Of a DNA stretch of 64,000 nt, positions 1 to 12,708 are shown piece by piece; position 1 is the first letter of the stretch; every line of letters starts with the position of its first letter. The DNA comes from Acanthosoma haemorrhoidale. Taxonomy: Eukaryota; Arthropoda; Insecta; Hemiptera; Acanthosomatidae. The stretch is from NCBI GenBank assembly GCA_930367205.1, contig OV884015.1, positions 34,835,288 through 34,899,287 of the forward strand, in the 5' to 3' direction. Below the pieces are notes generated by a model. The model searched no databases. It was not told the origin of the DNA and was given only the letters and a program-made list of their open reading frames with translations. The translations under genes were made by a program, and so were the position numbers.

Positions 1-3000
1 GATGTATAATCTCTTATGTATTCATCCTAGTGGTATTTGAATGTACATATGTATTTATATTGTGACAAATTATCATAGGTTAAGAATTAGAATTTTGCAG
101 TTTTACAAAATATTTTTAATATGTTTATTAAATGTTCCTAAACTTGTGATATTTGTTGTATATATCTATAATTTTGTAAATTCAAATTATTAAAAAGTAT
201 ATAACAAAATTGTATCTTACTTTATTGTTATACTAATCCACCAAATTATATACATGTTATTAATGAAAATACTTTAAAGGGTTTTATACTTTAATAATAA
301 CTATTGAATGTCAGACTAATATTGTTGTGAATTTATTAAGCATAAAAGGTAAGGGTACTTTTTAAAGTCCCCTTTGAAATTCACAGAAATGAATCTGAAA
401 AATCTGGATTAGAAGTAATGGACTTTGAGTAATTTAGTTTTATATAACTCTCTTATTTAATTTTGGTAATGGTGGAGCAGGTTACTATCAGTGAAGTGAA
501 GTGAGGCCACAAAATGCATCAGAACCAAGTTTTCAATTAATCACTAAACATTATAGCAGGGTCCCGAATATCTGTGGTATTGAATGCCTTACGGACAGTA
601 AAGTTTTAAAAAGTCAACATTTTTAAGGGCAATATATTATTTATTAGGTAACTGTCAAAAAATTAAATGATAGAGAGTATATAAACAATATTAATCAATA
701 TAACAGACACTACCCTAAACAGACAAATTTCATTTACATGTGTAATAAAAGTAGGAATAGTTAATTAGTTTGAAAGGATAGTTAATTAAAGGGGCACCCA
801 CATGTTTTTTACTTCCACCTTATGTTACTACTTTCTGGGGACAACTAGAGTTGTGTATTCCTAATCTGATAGGTTATTATACGCATGATAGTCATGTTGA
901 AAATTACTGCTCATTTAACAATTGGTATTTAAAACTGTTACCATTTGATTAAAAAGTACCAAAGAAAGCTAATTTCCTTAGATTAAAGAAACGAAAAATG
1001 TTATAGGAACTATTTGTGAAACAACTATCTCTCGAATAGTAGTCTTATAGATATTCTCCTAACTTCTGTTTTATTTAAACACCAATATTGTGTGTTATTA
1101 TTATCTAATTTTATAGTATACAAGTTTGAGATAGATAAATATAGATGGAAAAAATAGATTTCATTTTTCTATAGATGACCAGAAAAAGGATAATTTTTTT
1201 TTTTTTAAAATGCAGAAAAGATACTGTAAAAATATGTATTTTGAAATTTCAATATTTAGAAATAAATATTATTTAATTAAAATTTAAGATTAAAGATTTA
1301 TTTAATTGAATCCCATACATTTGTAATTTTTTTAAACATCATTGATTGTGATTCGGAAAAATGAAAAAAATAATTATTTACATTATAAAATTTTCTTCTG
1401 AGAATTACCTCATTTTGCTTTAAAATTTTTAGGTGTCTCGGAATGCACTCTATTAAAATATACTTTAATATAGAAAATGATATTAAGCTTAAAAATGATT
1501 TGTCGACTTAATGAGAGCCTTGACAGTACAAACAGGGAAAATATTCAGCAAAAACTGGTGAGGAATGACTAAAATAATCAGAAGTATGGGGTTTCTTGTG
1601 CTATTTTGAAAACCATACGGTCTTTATCAACACATGCAAAGGAGTGTGTTAAGACGGCCTGCTGCAGCTAATTCTGTTCATGTTACATTCTTATGCTGGA
1701 ATAAGTTATTTCTGATTGACCCTGAAGAGACATACATTGGTGCCATCTGGTAAGACAAGAGAACCTTAACTATGATGATAATGTTTCTCTATTGGCACAA
1801 AAGAAAACAGAAATTATAGGAAGTCGGTAGAATGAGAGGTGTTGCAGGCTACCCCTGAGATATGTATGAGATATATATATATATATAGATAAGCATTAAT
1901 ATAACTGTAATGACTGAATATGTTCATAACTTCAACTGTATTTTTGACATAACAAGATTGGCAGAGGGAAACTTGTGTACCTCATGTGAACAGTTGTCAA
2001 TGATGTTGGTTTCGAGACAAAATAGATAGGACACAAGACAAACATTTGTTTGTATATTTTAAATGTTTAGAAAGAAATACACTACAAGAGGCATCTTCAA
2101 CTTGGATGGCTACGATCTGTGGAGTCAGGATGTGCAGCTGAAGCTTTTCATCAGTTCAAGGGATTCCTGCCATTCTACATAAGTTTTGCATGTTACCTTC
2201 TAGAGGACAGTGGTGACAGTAGCTGCTTCATGATGTGAAAGTTCTGGGTTCAAATCCTCTGATGGAAAATGAATTATTTAACTCCTATAAGTTATAAACA
2301 CCTGGAAGAAATCTACTCAGAAGAAAACTAAGCATGAAGTTGTCAGATCTAGCAAGCATTCAGGAGCAAACAGCTGTGATCCACTGGTGATGTCAAGAAA
2401 TAAATCATTTTAGAACGAAAAGTTTATTAGGTTGGTATCACAACAGTTTTTTTTATGATTATTTTATTTAGTATTAATGTGGGGGTGTATCATAAAGGCT
2501 TCTGAACTGTTGAGATGTTCTTCCATCTGAGCTATTGTATCATGTATGAGCCTAATAGCACATGTTTAAATTTGAAAATATTAGCTAGGCTTATGCTCTA
2601 TAGGAATAGTTTAGTTGGATGAAGACCTGACTGGAAATCAACAGGTTGGAGACCCTGTTGCTAACTTTTTTTATTTTTCTAATAGTTATTTTTACTCTAT
2701 TTATTAATTAACAGTGACTAGTGTCACAATCAGCAAATGAGCGGTAAATATACTGAAAAAATGCCGTGTGGAACATAAAGGTAGAGGACATCCAGTGACA
2801 CCTTCCCTATATTGTTGAAACTAAGTTTGAGGATATTTAATTTATATTAATTTAGAAGATCTTTATTCCATCCCCTCAGTAGTTGTTGATTGTTACTAGG
2901 TAAGTTAGGTGTGGACAGCTAGGACAGTCAGTTTTGGGTCTCCGTGCAGTTTATTGTAAAATATTCTAAAGTAATCATGAATAAAACGAATTTTGAGGTC

Positions 3001-3620
3001 AGTTTGATTTCACTCGTATAACAGTGCCCCTGTGACGTAGAACTTTTGATTGAAAAATCTCCATAGTTTAAATGTTGGGTGTCTTCTTAGCCCATGATTT
3101 GGGCTCTATATGTCCGCATTGGTCAGTAGAAATTCATATGTTAATATTATCTAAGACAAGGAAAGTTTTGAATTTGTTCCAATAAATGCTTCAATAATTT
3201 TAGCTGGTAACTGGTGACTGTGCAAGTTGTTTCATATTCTTGGGCGATTTCCATAATAAGAATTTATTATAATTAAGAAAGGGGGATTACATACCAAAAC
3301 TAATGATTGTCAATATATTTAAAACAATACAATTTAGGTCATAATTTAGATTTAAAAAAATTCTGTTGGTTAAAAAAATCTATGATTTAACAAGGAAAAA
3401 AACAGCGAGTCAACTTATTTTCCGAACAATTAGTGCAAGTCTAATGAAGTACTTTTTTTTTGTTTCAAAACCACTTTATTCAAAAATTTGTTTACAAACA
3501 AACTAACAATAACATGAACAAATTTACAGATTTATGGCTCCTTTTCCTGCATAGCATTTGAAGGAGGGTTGATTTACAAAAACATTTTTCGTTTTACAGT
3601 TAAAATTACAAAAACAATAG
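1..3620. other. AT-rich intergenic DNA, no gene recognised
   Basis: No exon with a recognisable product was found on either strand. Two short stretches look like decayed tRNA-derived repeats: about 2200-2265, with a B-box-like GGTTCAAATCC at about 2249, and about 2607-2660, with an A-box-like TAGTTTAGTTGG. Neither folds into a clear tRNA. A short AT dinucleotide run lies at about 1871-1887. The rest is simple AT-rich sequence. Confidence 0.5.
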
Positions 3621-3629
3621 ACTGGACCA

Positions 3630-3866
3630 GGTGATAAGCTCACCTTCGGAGGGAATGAAGCAATGCAAAGATGTAACCTTGTGAAGAGACGACATGAAAC
3701 ACTAGCAGTAGAGTCGATGATAAGACTTCTCGCTATTGAGGCAGGTTGGGAAGTGGAAGGTGACCTAATCAGCTCCCTGTAGAACAGGTTTGATCAGTGT
3801 TTCAAGACTGCTTGCTCTAGTCTACTGTACTCTGCAGTACTCAACACACGTCTGTCGAAGATCGTT
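3630..3866 (+). promoter_or_regulatory. Probable promoter and 5' UTR region of the HACD gene
   Basis: The roughly 240 bases before the HACD start codon are less AT-rich than their surroundings and contain no splice acceptor close to the ATG, so they probably hold the transcription start and 5' UTR. No convincing TATA box was seen. The transcription start cannot be fixed from sequence alone. Confidence 0.35.
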
Positions 3867-6800
3867 ATGGGGTCAAAAGAAAGCGGGAAAAAGAAAGGCT
3901 CTGGCCCGGGTGCAATTGGAAAAGGTTATTTACTTTTTTATAACATCCTTCAGTTTTTAGGGTGAGTATAAATTTTTTATTTCATGAACAAATTATTTAC
4001 TATGAAATATTAGCGAAAATATTGTTATATTTGTTCTGATATAAACATCCCTAGCTAGATCAACTCCATTAATGATATTTAAATATATATTAAGTTTACT
4101 GAATAATTAAGAACTCAAAACTTTTTATAATTCAACACTATATAGAGCTATAAAGTGGAACTTTTTAATTTGCAGAACTTGTTCACATTTATCAAAACAT
4201 ATCAGAAAATGTTATAGTCATGTCAATTGTTAATGACTTTTGGAACACAGTTTCAGTTATTATTCTGTTAATTTTATTTTTATATCCTGTTTACAGTAAG
4301 TGAGTGGTTGAATGTAAATATTCTCCCATCTAGTTGTTTTGTTTAATAGTGCTTCTAATTAAAATTTAGATTGGTAATGTGAAATCAGTTGCACTTTTAA
4401 AAGTTGTATTGTCATACTATTTAATTCTTTCATATATTTAAGGCTTTCTCAGCATCCTTTCATGTAATATAGCGAAGAAGTTGCATAATTGTGCCCTAGT
4501 AACATTTTAGCATCACTATAATTTTCAATGTTATATGTTCAATATATTAATTAATTTAAAAATGTTCAAATTTTATTTTTTCCCCCATAAACTATTACCT
4601 TCTTATATTATAATTCCACACTAAGGAGAGTTATTTTTTTAATATTGATTTTTAAAAATGAAATAAGGATTTTTATACTGCATTTTAGCTGGAGTTATTT
4701 ATTATACCAAATTATATATCATTATGCTTCTGGAAAGGATTCTTCGACCTTGTGGGAAGAAGTCAAATTAACGCTGATGATATTTCAAAATGCTGCTGTT
4801 TTGGAGGTAAATAGCATAAATTAATTAAGTCCAATGGCTATTGTTTTTATATACACTTTACAACTGGTTGTAAATGTCATTAAAATTAAAATTCGAAGTA
4901 AACATACTGCAAATACAATGTATATTTTTTAATAAATAAGCATGATTTTTAATTAAATTAGATGTTTTATCCATCTGTAGCTTTGTTAAAAAATTCATGA
5001 TTTTAGTAGCTTAATGTGCCATTGTGTGTTAATTAGGAGTATTAATCAGTCAAAATTTTACCCCACATGTTTTATTTAATTTAATTTATGCTTTCAGCAT
5101 CTTTAGTCTATTTTTATATTTAAGTGCTACATATCAACAAAAGGTGGTTTAATGAAATTTTAACCAGCTCAAATTAATTATTAAACTGTGTTACGTATGG
5201 AAGATGTGATAAATATTTAAAAAAATTAATGCAACGTTAACAAAAAAAACTGTAAAAAATACACCTTTTAATTTTATGGCAATAGCTTTGACTAGATTAT
5301 ATTATTATTACTACCTGTTGTGAAGGATCTATTTTAAGTGGAATTGAGTTTAAGTGCCTGATTAGGCCTCCTAAATAGCAGGTTGAGGACCAGGACATGA
5401 TAAGGATTAAGAGTGCTATCCTTTTTATTTGAATTTTTTGCTTGACCAATTATCACTCTTATTTAAATTTTGTCAAAATTTAAATTAAGGTGATACCTCA
5501 CTTTCGGCACTATTTTTATTTTTCATCTAGGCTAAATATACTAAATAAATTAAGAGTAAGCATAATTTAAACTTTTGATTTGTTGAAAATTCCTTTGCTG
5601 CGTAGTTATTTAAAAATAATTTTGCATTGAGATTTCCAATTAATTAATTTTATGATGTAGACTGTAGGATATTCTTTCATTCCTAATTATTCTATATTTA
5701 AATGAAATTGTACTGTTCTGTGTTTTCACAGATTAATATGATTTTACCAAATGATGTTTAATTGTAATAGATTATTAAAAATACAATTAAATTTTAGGTT
5801 GAAAAGAAATAATTTGCACATTAAATATAATTTAATTTAATATTAAGTTATATAACTTATTTTATTTTAATTCTCTTTTGTAGATTTTGAATGTAGCACT
5901 TGGATTAGTTAAATCAAATCTTTTTATAACTACCATGCAAGTTGCATCTCGTGTTATGGTTGTATGTGGAGTACTTTTAATTACACCTACTGCTCCTCGA
6001 AGCATAGGATTGCTTCTTCTGTTGTTTGCTTGGTCGGTCACTGAGATAATTCGATATCTCTTTTATGCAATCAACTTATATTCAAGTGTACCTTACTTTC
6101 TTGTCTGGTGTAGGTAAGTTAACTTCTTTTTTTCATCACTAAAGAATGTATTTCTTTGAAAATGGCTCTTATTTTGTTTGACAATCTATAGTTAGAAGTG
6201 TTCTTCATTAAAATTTTGATTGCAATTGTAGAAAATGGAAAAAAAGTATTTATTAATGAAGAAAAAAAGCTTTTTTATAATTTCTGTCATGTAGTGGAGC
6301 CTTCTGTTAATGTTAGTAGTAATGTCAACAATGAAATAATTTAGAAGGAAATCATGGTAGTAGATTTACATTTTGCCATAGCTGTAAATATAAATAGGCA
6401 GAGAGCAATAATGAAATAATAATAGGATGTATTACTTATGATAATTATGAGACAATAGCTTTTGTTATGCGGGACCTTCAGACCTATATACCCCTCTCAA
6501 TGGTGAATTCCTGACCCCGTAAAATTTTTGATGAGGTGCAATGTGGTCGAATTTTGTCCAAATGCAGCAATAAATAGGATGTTGTGGGTTACAGGGAGGG
6601 TATAAAATGTTGAGGATGTAACCTTAATTATTTTTCTAAAATTATGAATATTGTTTATACTAAATTTCATGTGAATCTGGTAAAAATGGGGTAAACATGC
6701 AGGGATTTTAACTAAACAAAAAGGGATTTAATGTTGATGCCACGATACTACCAGTGTTGTCCAAGGGTTTGAATCAAAACCCTTCCTATATCATCAATGG

Positions 6801-7896
6801 TTAAAAACCTACCCACTCATTTATGACGATATACATATTCTATCAAATTTAAGCTTTAGCATATCAAGCTTGTATAAATTTTATTGAAAAAAAACTAATA
6901 AAATTAGTTTATTTGAAGATAATTCATTCTTTGATTTATTAATTGTATCCAAGATAAATAAAAATCATTTTTTTTTGTAGTTTTAAAAGGAATGCATAAT
7001 GTATGTAACAGTTCAAGAGTAAATGTTCAATGTTAGTAGTTATATACTGCTTTTCAATGCCCACTGACGTTTCAGAAACCTTTAATCAGAGGCGGCAGAC
7101 TTAGGTTACCTTATTTATGTATACATACAATTTTTTTTTCAGACAAATATATTTTTTGGGGGAGTACTATAAAGGACTATATTATTTATTTATATCAACA
7201 AATCAGCCGTACTCCATCAAACTAGCAAATCATAAATATAAACGATTACACTTTGGAGTGTCTGGATCAGTATTCTTTCAATTAGGGGAAAAATGCTTCC
7301 TAATAATTATTTCAATAGGAATCGGAATTATTATGGATCATTTTTTGCCTAGTCATAGAAGAAATTTTAAATGCATAAAATGTAAATAAAACATTTTTAT
7401 AATAGAGTGGATTTATTTTGTTTTGTAATTTTGAGTATAATATTACTTATGGCTTCTGCCCTTGGGGTGTCTAAAATCTACTAAAATTAGAAAAAAAAAT
7501 CTAGAGAGGAAGTTAATAAAAAAAAAATGGCTAACTTATAGGTTTTATGTTACAGGTACACATTTTTCTATGCTCTATACCCTATAGGAGTTACAGGTGA
7601 GCTTCTTTGCTTTTATGCTGCCCAAAAATTTGTGTATCAACATCATCTGTTTTCAATGGAACTCCCAAATGTGGCAAATTTTACATTCAGTTACCACTAT
7701 TTCCAACTTGGAATCATGGCATCTTATTTACCTCGTGAGTACTCACTTCCTTTCCAAAAAGAATTGTATTATTGTAATTATTCTGTGTAATTATTTGTGC
7801 ATATTTGTTTCAGTCTTTCCACAAATGTATCTTCATATGGTCTCGCAAAGGAAAAAGATAATAAGCAGTGGAGAGTTGCAGAAGAAAGTAAAATAA
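3867..7896 (+). CDS. Hacd: Very-long-chain (3R)-3-hydroxyacyl-CoA dehydratase (HACD/PTPLA family)
   Basis: Spliced CDS joined from 3867-3961, 4689-4806, 5884-6113, 7556-7734 and 7814-7896: 705 nt, 234 residues, normal for the family. Phases agree at every junction (2, 0, 2, 1) and introns begin GT and end AG. The enzyme dehydrates 3-hydroxyacyl-CoA in the third step of fatty-acid elongation in the ER membrane. What is seen: a basic Gly/Lys-rich N-terminus, several hydrophobic segments, and the family signature around RYTFFYALYPIGVTGE at residues 148-163. Tyr156 and Glu163 are spaced as the catalytic Tyr/Glu of yeast Phs1. The protein ends in KKVK, a canonical KKXX ER-retrieval tail. The start is the first Met of the family-like N-terminus, preceded by probable UTR. 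Introns are 727, 1077, 1442 and 79 bp. Alternative 3' ends are described separately. Family assignment is strong; which paralogue it is cannot be told. Confidence 0.95.
7143..7390 (+). other. Possible alternative terminal exon inside HACD intron 3
   Basis: A long T tract ending in CAG at 7140-7142 is followed by an open frame. This frame continues in phase from HACD exon 3: the AG left at 6113 plus A at 7143 makes an Arg codon. It runs 82 residues to TAA at 7387-7389. The stop overlaps an AATAAA at 7385-7390, as expected of a 3'-terminal exon. The encoded tail has one strongly hydrophobic stretch (around FLIIISIGIGIIM) and ends in a basic CIKCK motif; I do not recognise it. The isoform would have 229 residues and lack the catalytic YPIGVTGE segment. 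It could instead be an exon of an unrelated nested gene or a chance ORF. Confidence 0.4.
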
Positions 7897-8288
7897 TTTT
7901 TTTTGTTAAAGTCCTAATAGGCTTTTGTATTCTTCGGTCAGTCATGAATGACAAAGGGTCTTTACTGGCTAGGAAGTGGGATCTGAAAATAGTATATTTG
8001 GTCATGTTAGGTTCCTTAGAGCTCCTACCAACTTGCTGTCAATAATTTTTCAAGTTATAGGTTAACTATAAGAATCATGTTACAGCACTGTTTAATAGGA
8101 GAAACATAATAGAATTAAGAAACTTTAGTATACAACTATTTTTTTATGTAGTTAAAATGTATATAGATAACTTTTTATATCACGTCACTTAAAATGTTTT
8201 GTGATGTAAAACTATCACTTAAACCAAATTATTTTGTTAATTTTTGATATGATTGTTATTTCTTTGTGACATTCATTGATCATTTAAC

Positions 8289-8294
8289 AATAAA
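8289..8294 (+). terminator. Candidate polyadenylation signal AATAAA for HACD
   Basis: AATAAA lies 393 bases after the HACD stop codon. It is the first strong signal downstream of the KKVK-ending reading frame. A second AATAAA at about 8656-8661 would serve the alternative downstream exon. Confidence 0.4.
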
Positions 8295-8559
8295 ACGTTT
8301 TATTGTTAAAAAAATTCTTTGAATTGAAGAGAAAATATTGTAATTTATTTTTATTATATCAGGGAAAGTGATCTGAATAATTATATTGTTAATATTTATT
8401 TATTTATTGCTCAATTGCCAATATGAAAGATTTCAGTATATGTCTGGTACATATAAATGTTTATTAGTTATTTTCTCTTTTTTAAAATGAAATTTTAAAA
8501 AGAAAATAGTTCATTTTTTTCCTCTTTTCCCATAATTGTTTTTTTTTTTTTTTTTACAG

Positions 8560-8661
8560 GAATGTAAATTGCAGATGGTGTCTTCGGTTAGTTGTTGAAA
8601 TAAGTGTTTTCCTCTATTGATTACTGTGTGAATAGCGTTTTTATATTTTTATATGAAATAA
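8560..8661 (+). other. Possible alternative last exon of HACD
   Basis: A run of about 18 T followed by ACAG ends at 8559, a very strong-looking splice acceptor. A usable donor (AAA/GTAAAA) lies inside HACD exon 5 at 7887/7888. Joining these keeps the reading frame and replaces the last two residues of the KKVK tail with a 12-residue tail ending at TGA 8596-8598. An AATAAA follows at about 8656. Transcript data would be needed to decide. Confidence 0.3.
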
Positions 8662-10190
8662 ATTCCCTAAAAATATATATTTTCTAAAAAAATAACAAAA
8701 AAAAACATGAGTTTAATATCTTATTTCAACATCTAACAATTTCCTCTAAAGTTAAAATTTTCATTATGCAAAAACTGTTGGAGACCTCGTTAACATTCTA
8801 TAATATTCCTTAATGATGAATCGATTAACTGATTTCATCAAGTGAATTAGAAATTACTGGTTTGATTTACTTTTGAAAGTAAAATAGAAAAAAAAACATC
8901 AAATAGGCTTTATTTTCTACTGAGATATTTTGAAAACCAATATTTCCACAAGAAAGCAAATAAAAGTTTGTCAAGTGTGATGAAGGTTTCATTTTGATTA
9001 CAAAAAATTTGCTAACTGGAATTATGTGGTAGTTTTAATTAATTTTTACATATTATTGATAAAGAATTTTAGATCTTTTCATTGATAATATCATTTATTA
9101 ATTATTATTTTATATTTCACCTACTCAATAAAATATTGTCATGTTATTGCCGAGGGAGAAGCGATAAGCTTTCCTCAAAGGGAGAGACAGGTACTGGGAA
9201 ATCCTCATGGTATTATATCAGACATGAAATTGATCCTGGTCTTTAATTTTGAAGGCATATTACCCCCACCCTCCACCCAAATTATGCAAATTAATTTTTG
9301 GCTAAAATACAATAACACAAAATAAATGAAGATGATAATTTAACTCAGGTTCAATATGCAAATCAGAGTTTTGTTATGGTTGCGAATCCAATTTTATTGT
9401 CAGTTTTAATGAGTGTAATAATTGTCCACTAAGGGGCAGATACACATTACATATTATTAATAAAAAAATTTAATTTTATAACCTACTCAATATGGTGGAA
9501 GTATATTTATTATTTTAAACTGGGAGTTGATTACTATCAACTCAGCATGATGTCTATTAATTTGGTGAAAATCTAACTTCTCTTTTTCATCAGCCTTAGT
9601 GGAACAAATACGTCTTGCTTACTTTTTTACTAATTAATTTATTTGTGACCCTTCACTATTTGTCATGGTCTGGTTACCTATGGAATATCATGTCTATAAG
9701 AAAACTATTTGAGTTATAGTAGGAAAAACGTTAATGTTAATGACAGTATTAATGATTTTAAAAATTAAATAACTCTCTAATATTAACAGGCTACTCACAA
9801 CAATCTCTAATATGACAGTGGCCATACATATAAGTGACAGTAGGTTTCTGCTATTAATAAAAAAAAAGTAAAGAAATGCTCAGAAACTGTTTGCAAGAAA
9901 GTTTCAAAATTCTGAACGATTTTCAGTGATGGTTTAACAAATAAAAGAAATTTTTTTTGAAAAATTAGATTAATTGCTGAGCTAGAAGAGGGGAGGCTTT
10001 AAAATGAAAAACAGCTGTCCTCTTTCGTCTGTCTGCTGGTACCATGGCAATGGTCGTAAAAATTATCGATCTAAACTTTTATTTTAGGATTATGCAGATT
10101 GGTTAACGGTTAAAATACATTTCCGGGAAGCTTAAGAATAATTTAAACCTAAAGATATAAGCCCGACCTGTTTTGCTTACTTTGAACTCA
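8662..10190. other. Intergenic DNA, no gene recognised
   Basis: AT-rich sequence with many short homopolymer runs. No coding-like frame, RNA gene or identifiable repeat was seen on either strand. Confidence 0.5.
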
Positions 10191-10199
10191 GGATATAAA

Positions 10200-10340
10200 G
10201 TTTTATAACGATTATTGCCGAAGCTGGGTGCTGCTGGCTCTAGGGTGCCTGTAACCTCATCGATTTTCTATACCGGACTTGCCGATTCTTTATTGAAGTA
10301 GCTACTCATTTATCCTCACGAGACTCCATAGTTAAAATTC
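10200..10340. repeat. Interspersed repeat unit (SINE-like family, copy 1)
   Basis: The segment around 10260-10320 resembles parts of 45390-45470 and 38985-39025; the shared core reads like TAGCTACTCATTTATCCTC. It looks like an old short interspersed repeat. No clear pol III promoter remains in this copy. Confidence 0.4.
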
Positions 10341-10796
10341 AGTTTGTTATTATCCACTAGTCTAGGGAAACGTTAGATGCGACAACGAAAAAAAAGTTTC
10401 AAGGATACAGTACTCGAAAAAAAAAACAACTATTGAAACATTATTTGCAACGTTACGCTTGTCCAGCGAGTTTCATTGCTTTTACGTTGATATGCCATTT
10501 ACATTTATTTCTTTTTAAAGGTATTTCATAATTGAAGCAACAAAATTTCAGTCGGCAAAAACGAGGCATTTGTCCCTGAATCATCATTGTCAAATTTATT
10601 AAAATATAATAATTAAAATAATGTTATGATATCGTGCTGCTTACTTTAGCATGTTTGATTTCCTCACATGGATTAATTTTAAAAATATGTGTTATTGTCT
10701 TACACTACTCTTACCTTGGATGACATTTCAATAAACTTGTACGTCATATCCTTTATTAATAGTAAGCTGGTATCATTATACTGGCAAATCTTTATA

Positions 10797-10880
10797 AATA
10801 ATACACCTTACGTCTTTCCACAATATGGCATGACCATGGTATATGTAACCATATTGTGGAAAGACGTGAGCTGTATTATT
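10797..10880. repeat. Near-perfect 84-nt hairpin
   Basis: The arm 10797-10828 is the reverse complement of 10849-10880, with one C:C mismatch and one G:T wobble over about 31 paired positions, around a 20-nt loop (10829-10848). The inner 19 bp, ACGTCTTTCCACAATATGG against its complement, are perfect. The size fits a miRNA- or siRNA-like precursor, but the perfect stem also fits a recent inverted duplication or tiny MITE. Confidence 0.8.
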
Positions 10881-11639
10881 TAATTATATCCAGCACAACC
10901 GCCAATAATCATTTAACACCCCAGTTAACTTAATAACAACACCCTACTATGATGTTTCAAATCAAACAGCTTGAAAAGTGATATTACAGGGATGGCACCC
11001 AAGGTATTAATTATAACACCTCAAATTGATATTTTACCATTTTCGATCTTAGGGGATTTACATATATAAAACATCAAATTACCAATAAATAACCCTTTAT
11101 CCCCTCTCATTTTCGAAGGAGTATCTAGTAAACCACTGGAAGCTAAATTACATATTTTACTAAGCAATTCCATTAAGATTATGCCATATAACTGAATTGA
11201 AACTAATTATAAGGAAATAAAAACATATTATATTTTTTATCATTTAACCATTAAAATAAAAAAAATAAGTACTATCATTCTAAATGTCCTATGTTCAGAA
11301 GACGACTGGTGTAAAACGTTATAAATATTTATTACTGGCATCATTGTTTGTGATACTGAAAAGTTTGCAGGTATATCATTATCATAAACTCTAGGATTAT
11401 TCATAACCTGAATCAGAGGACGATTAAGGAAAACAAAACAGAAACAGTTAAATGTATGATTCTTGTAACGTTAAGCATATTGTCAAGGCATCTTTATTTC
11501 CTTCTTTTATCTTTTATTTCCTGGCATGAAACATTACCTTGTTACCGGGCTATGGTTAGGTTAGGTTCTTGAGGCAATATACCAAAGCGAACCAGTTCGT
11601 TTTTTCTGGAATAAACTGCCAAGTTTGAGTCTTTAATAA

Positions 11640-11770
11640 TTGACTTATACTATATGAATGAGCGAGTGAGTGAAAATTGTAAAAATAGTATGAATGAGAA
11701 CATTTATCACAATTACTTATTGCCCAATCAGGCAGATTGTAATTTTATCACAATAAAGAAGGTATAAATA
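11640..11770 (+). mobile_element. Jockey-type LINE, 3' tail fragment (family A)
   Basis: Closely matches the 3' end of the LINE at 59107-60255: the motif ATGAATGAGCGAGTGAGTG, then TATGAATGAGAACATTTATC, then GGCAGATTGTAATTTTATC and an AATAAAG end. Only the extreme 3' end is present, as expected of a strongly 5'-truncated insertion. Confidence 0.75.
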
Positions 11771-12144
11771 TTAATTGACTCACTAAGTATCATTAATAAT
11801 CATACATACTAAACAAATCATGGCAATGAAGCAAATGTTGATTACATTTCCCAAACGGCACCAAAGCTATACCTCATTAATATCACCAATCAATGATATC
11901 ATATTCAAACGTTTATTACCTCATTGGAAGGATAAAAAATAAGCTGAATAAAAAAAAAGGAAAACTATAGATTCATTCAAAGACAATTAAAGTATGCTGA
12001 ATCACAGCATTCGAACAAAGTTAGGTATTTCTCTTCTCTTCTCCATTAATTGGAAGTAATAGTAACTTGTATCTGAAGTCAAATTTCTTACAAGCTAGAT
12101 CTTAATTTTGCTATTAATTTGCTTAACATAGCTTATCGCAGGAA

Positions 12145-12340
12145 CTCTGCGATATAAGAAGCGCTAGGGCACCCAGCGCGATCATCATCTTCAACGCCTT
12201 CACGGCTCTCTTTGAAACGTCCATACCACTCATAAACTCTTGCTTTACCCATGGTACATTCATGTTTTTGAAAAGACAAAAACATTGTCGCATTTTATAT
12301 AATTATTTTGACTAAATTTAATACTAATTCTTTGATCCAT
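12145..12340 (-). pseudogene. Mariner-family transposase N-terminal fragment
   Basis: On the minus strand a frame reads MGKARVYEWYGRFKESREG, then a VEDDDRAGCPS stretch. This is the helix-turn-helix end and linker typical of mariner transposases (RVYEWFKRF...VEDD.R.GRPS pattern). A separate upstream frame starting at about 12340 (MDQRISIKF...) resembles the usual transposase start but is shifted, with a stop between the two. The catalytic DDD domain is absent, so this is a broken remnant. Confidence 0.7.
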
Positions 12341-12423
12341 TTTTTCGAAACTAAAAATAATCGAGAACACCAAAACACGTATAAACACTGCTACTAAAAA
12401 AAGCATTAAAAACAGCTGCACAT

Positions 12424-12708
12424 TTAAACGTATTTCAGAGACATGTGTACCACCAACATGATAAAATAAAATTTTTTACCATCGGAATCATAGCGCCCGC
12501 GAGATTTTAAAATTCTCGTTACTTTTTTGTCAAACCTCGTATAGGTTTCTTCTTCGTCTAACTCTGAACTTCGTGAAACTCTGGAAGTTTGTGCGTCCGA
12601 GAAATGGCGTGTACGGTTGCACAGCATGCTCCGTCGGACGGGGCTAGTGGGTCGGCCATCATAACAAATGGTTTCTTCTATCTTCTCGATCACGTCGGGG
12701 TCACCAGT
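12424..12708 (-). mobile_element. LTR-retrotransposon leader: primer-binding site and gag-like remnant
   Basis: On the minus strand, directly after the LTR end, the sequence reads ACTGGTGACCCCGACGTGAT. TGGTGACCCC... two bases inside an LTR is the layout of a tRNA primer-binding site. An open minus-strand frame of about 89 codons follows (12693-12424), with no recognisable domain, where gag should begin. The rest of the element is missing; a mariner fragment lies just beyond. Confidence 0.55.

Noticed and set aside
2200..2265. Possible tRNA gene (B-box-like GGTTCAAATCC)
   Set aside because: No acceptor stem or anticodon arm can be paired; at best a tRNA-derived repeat remnant.
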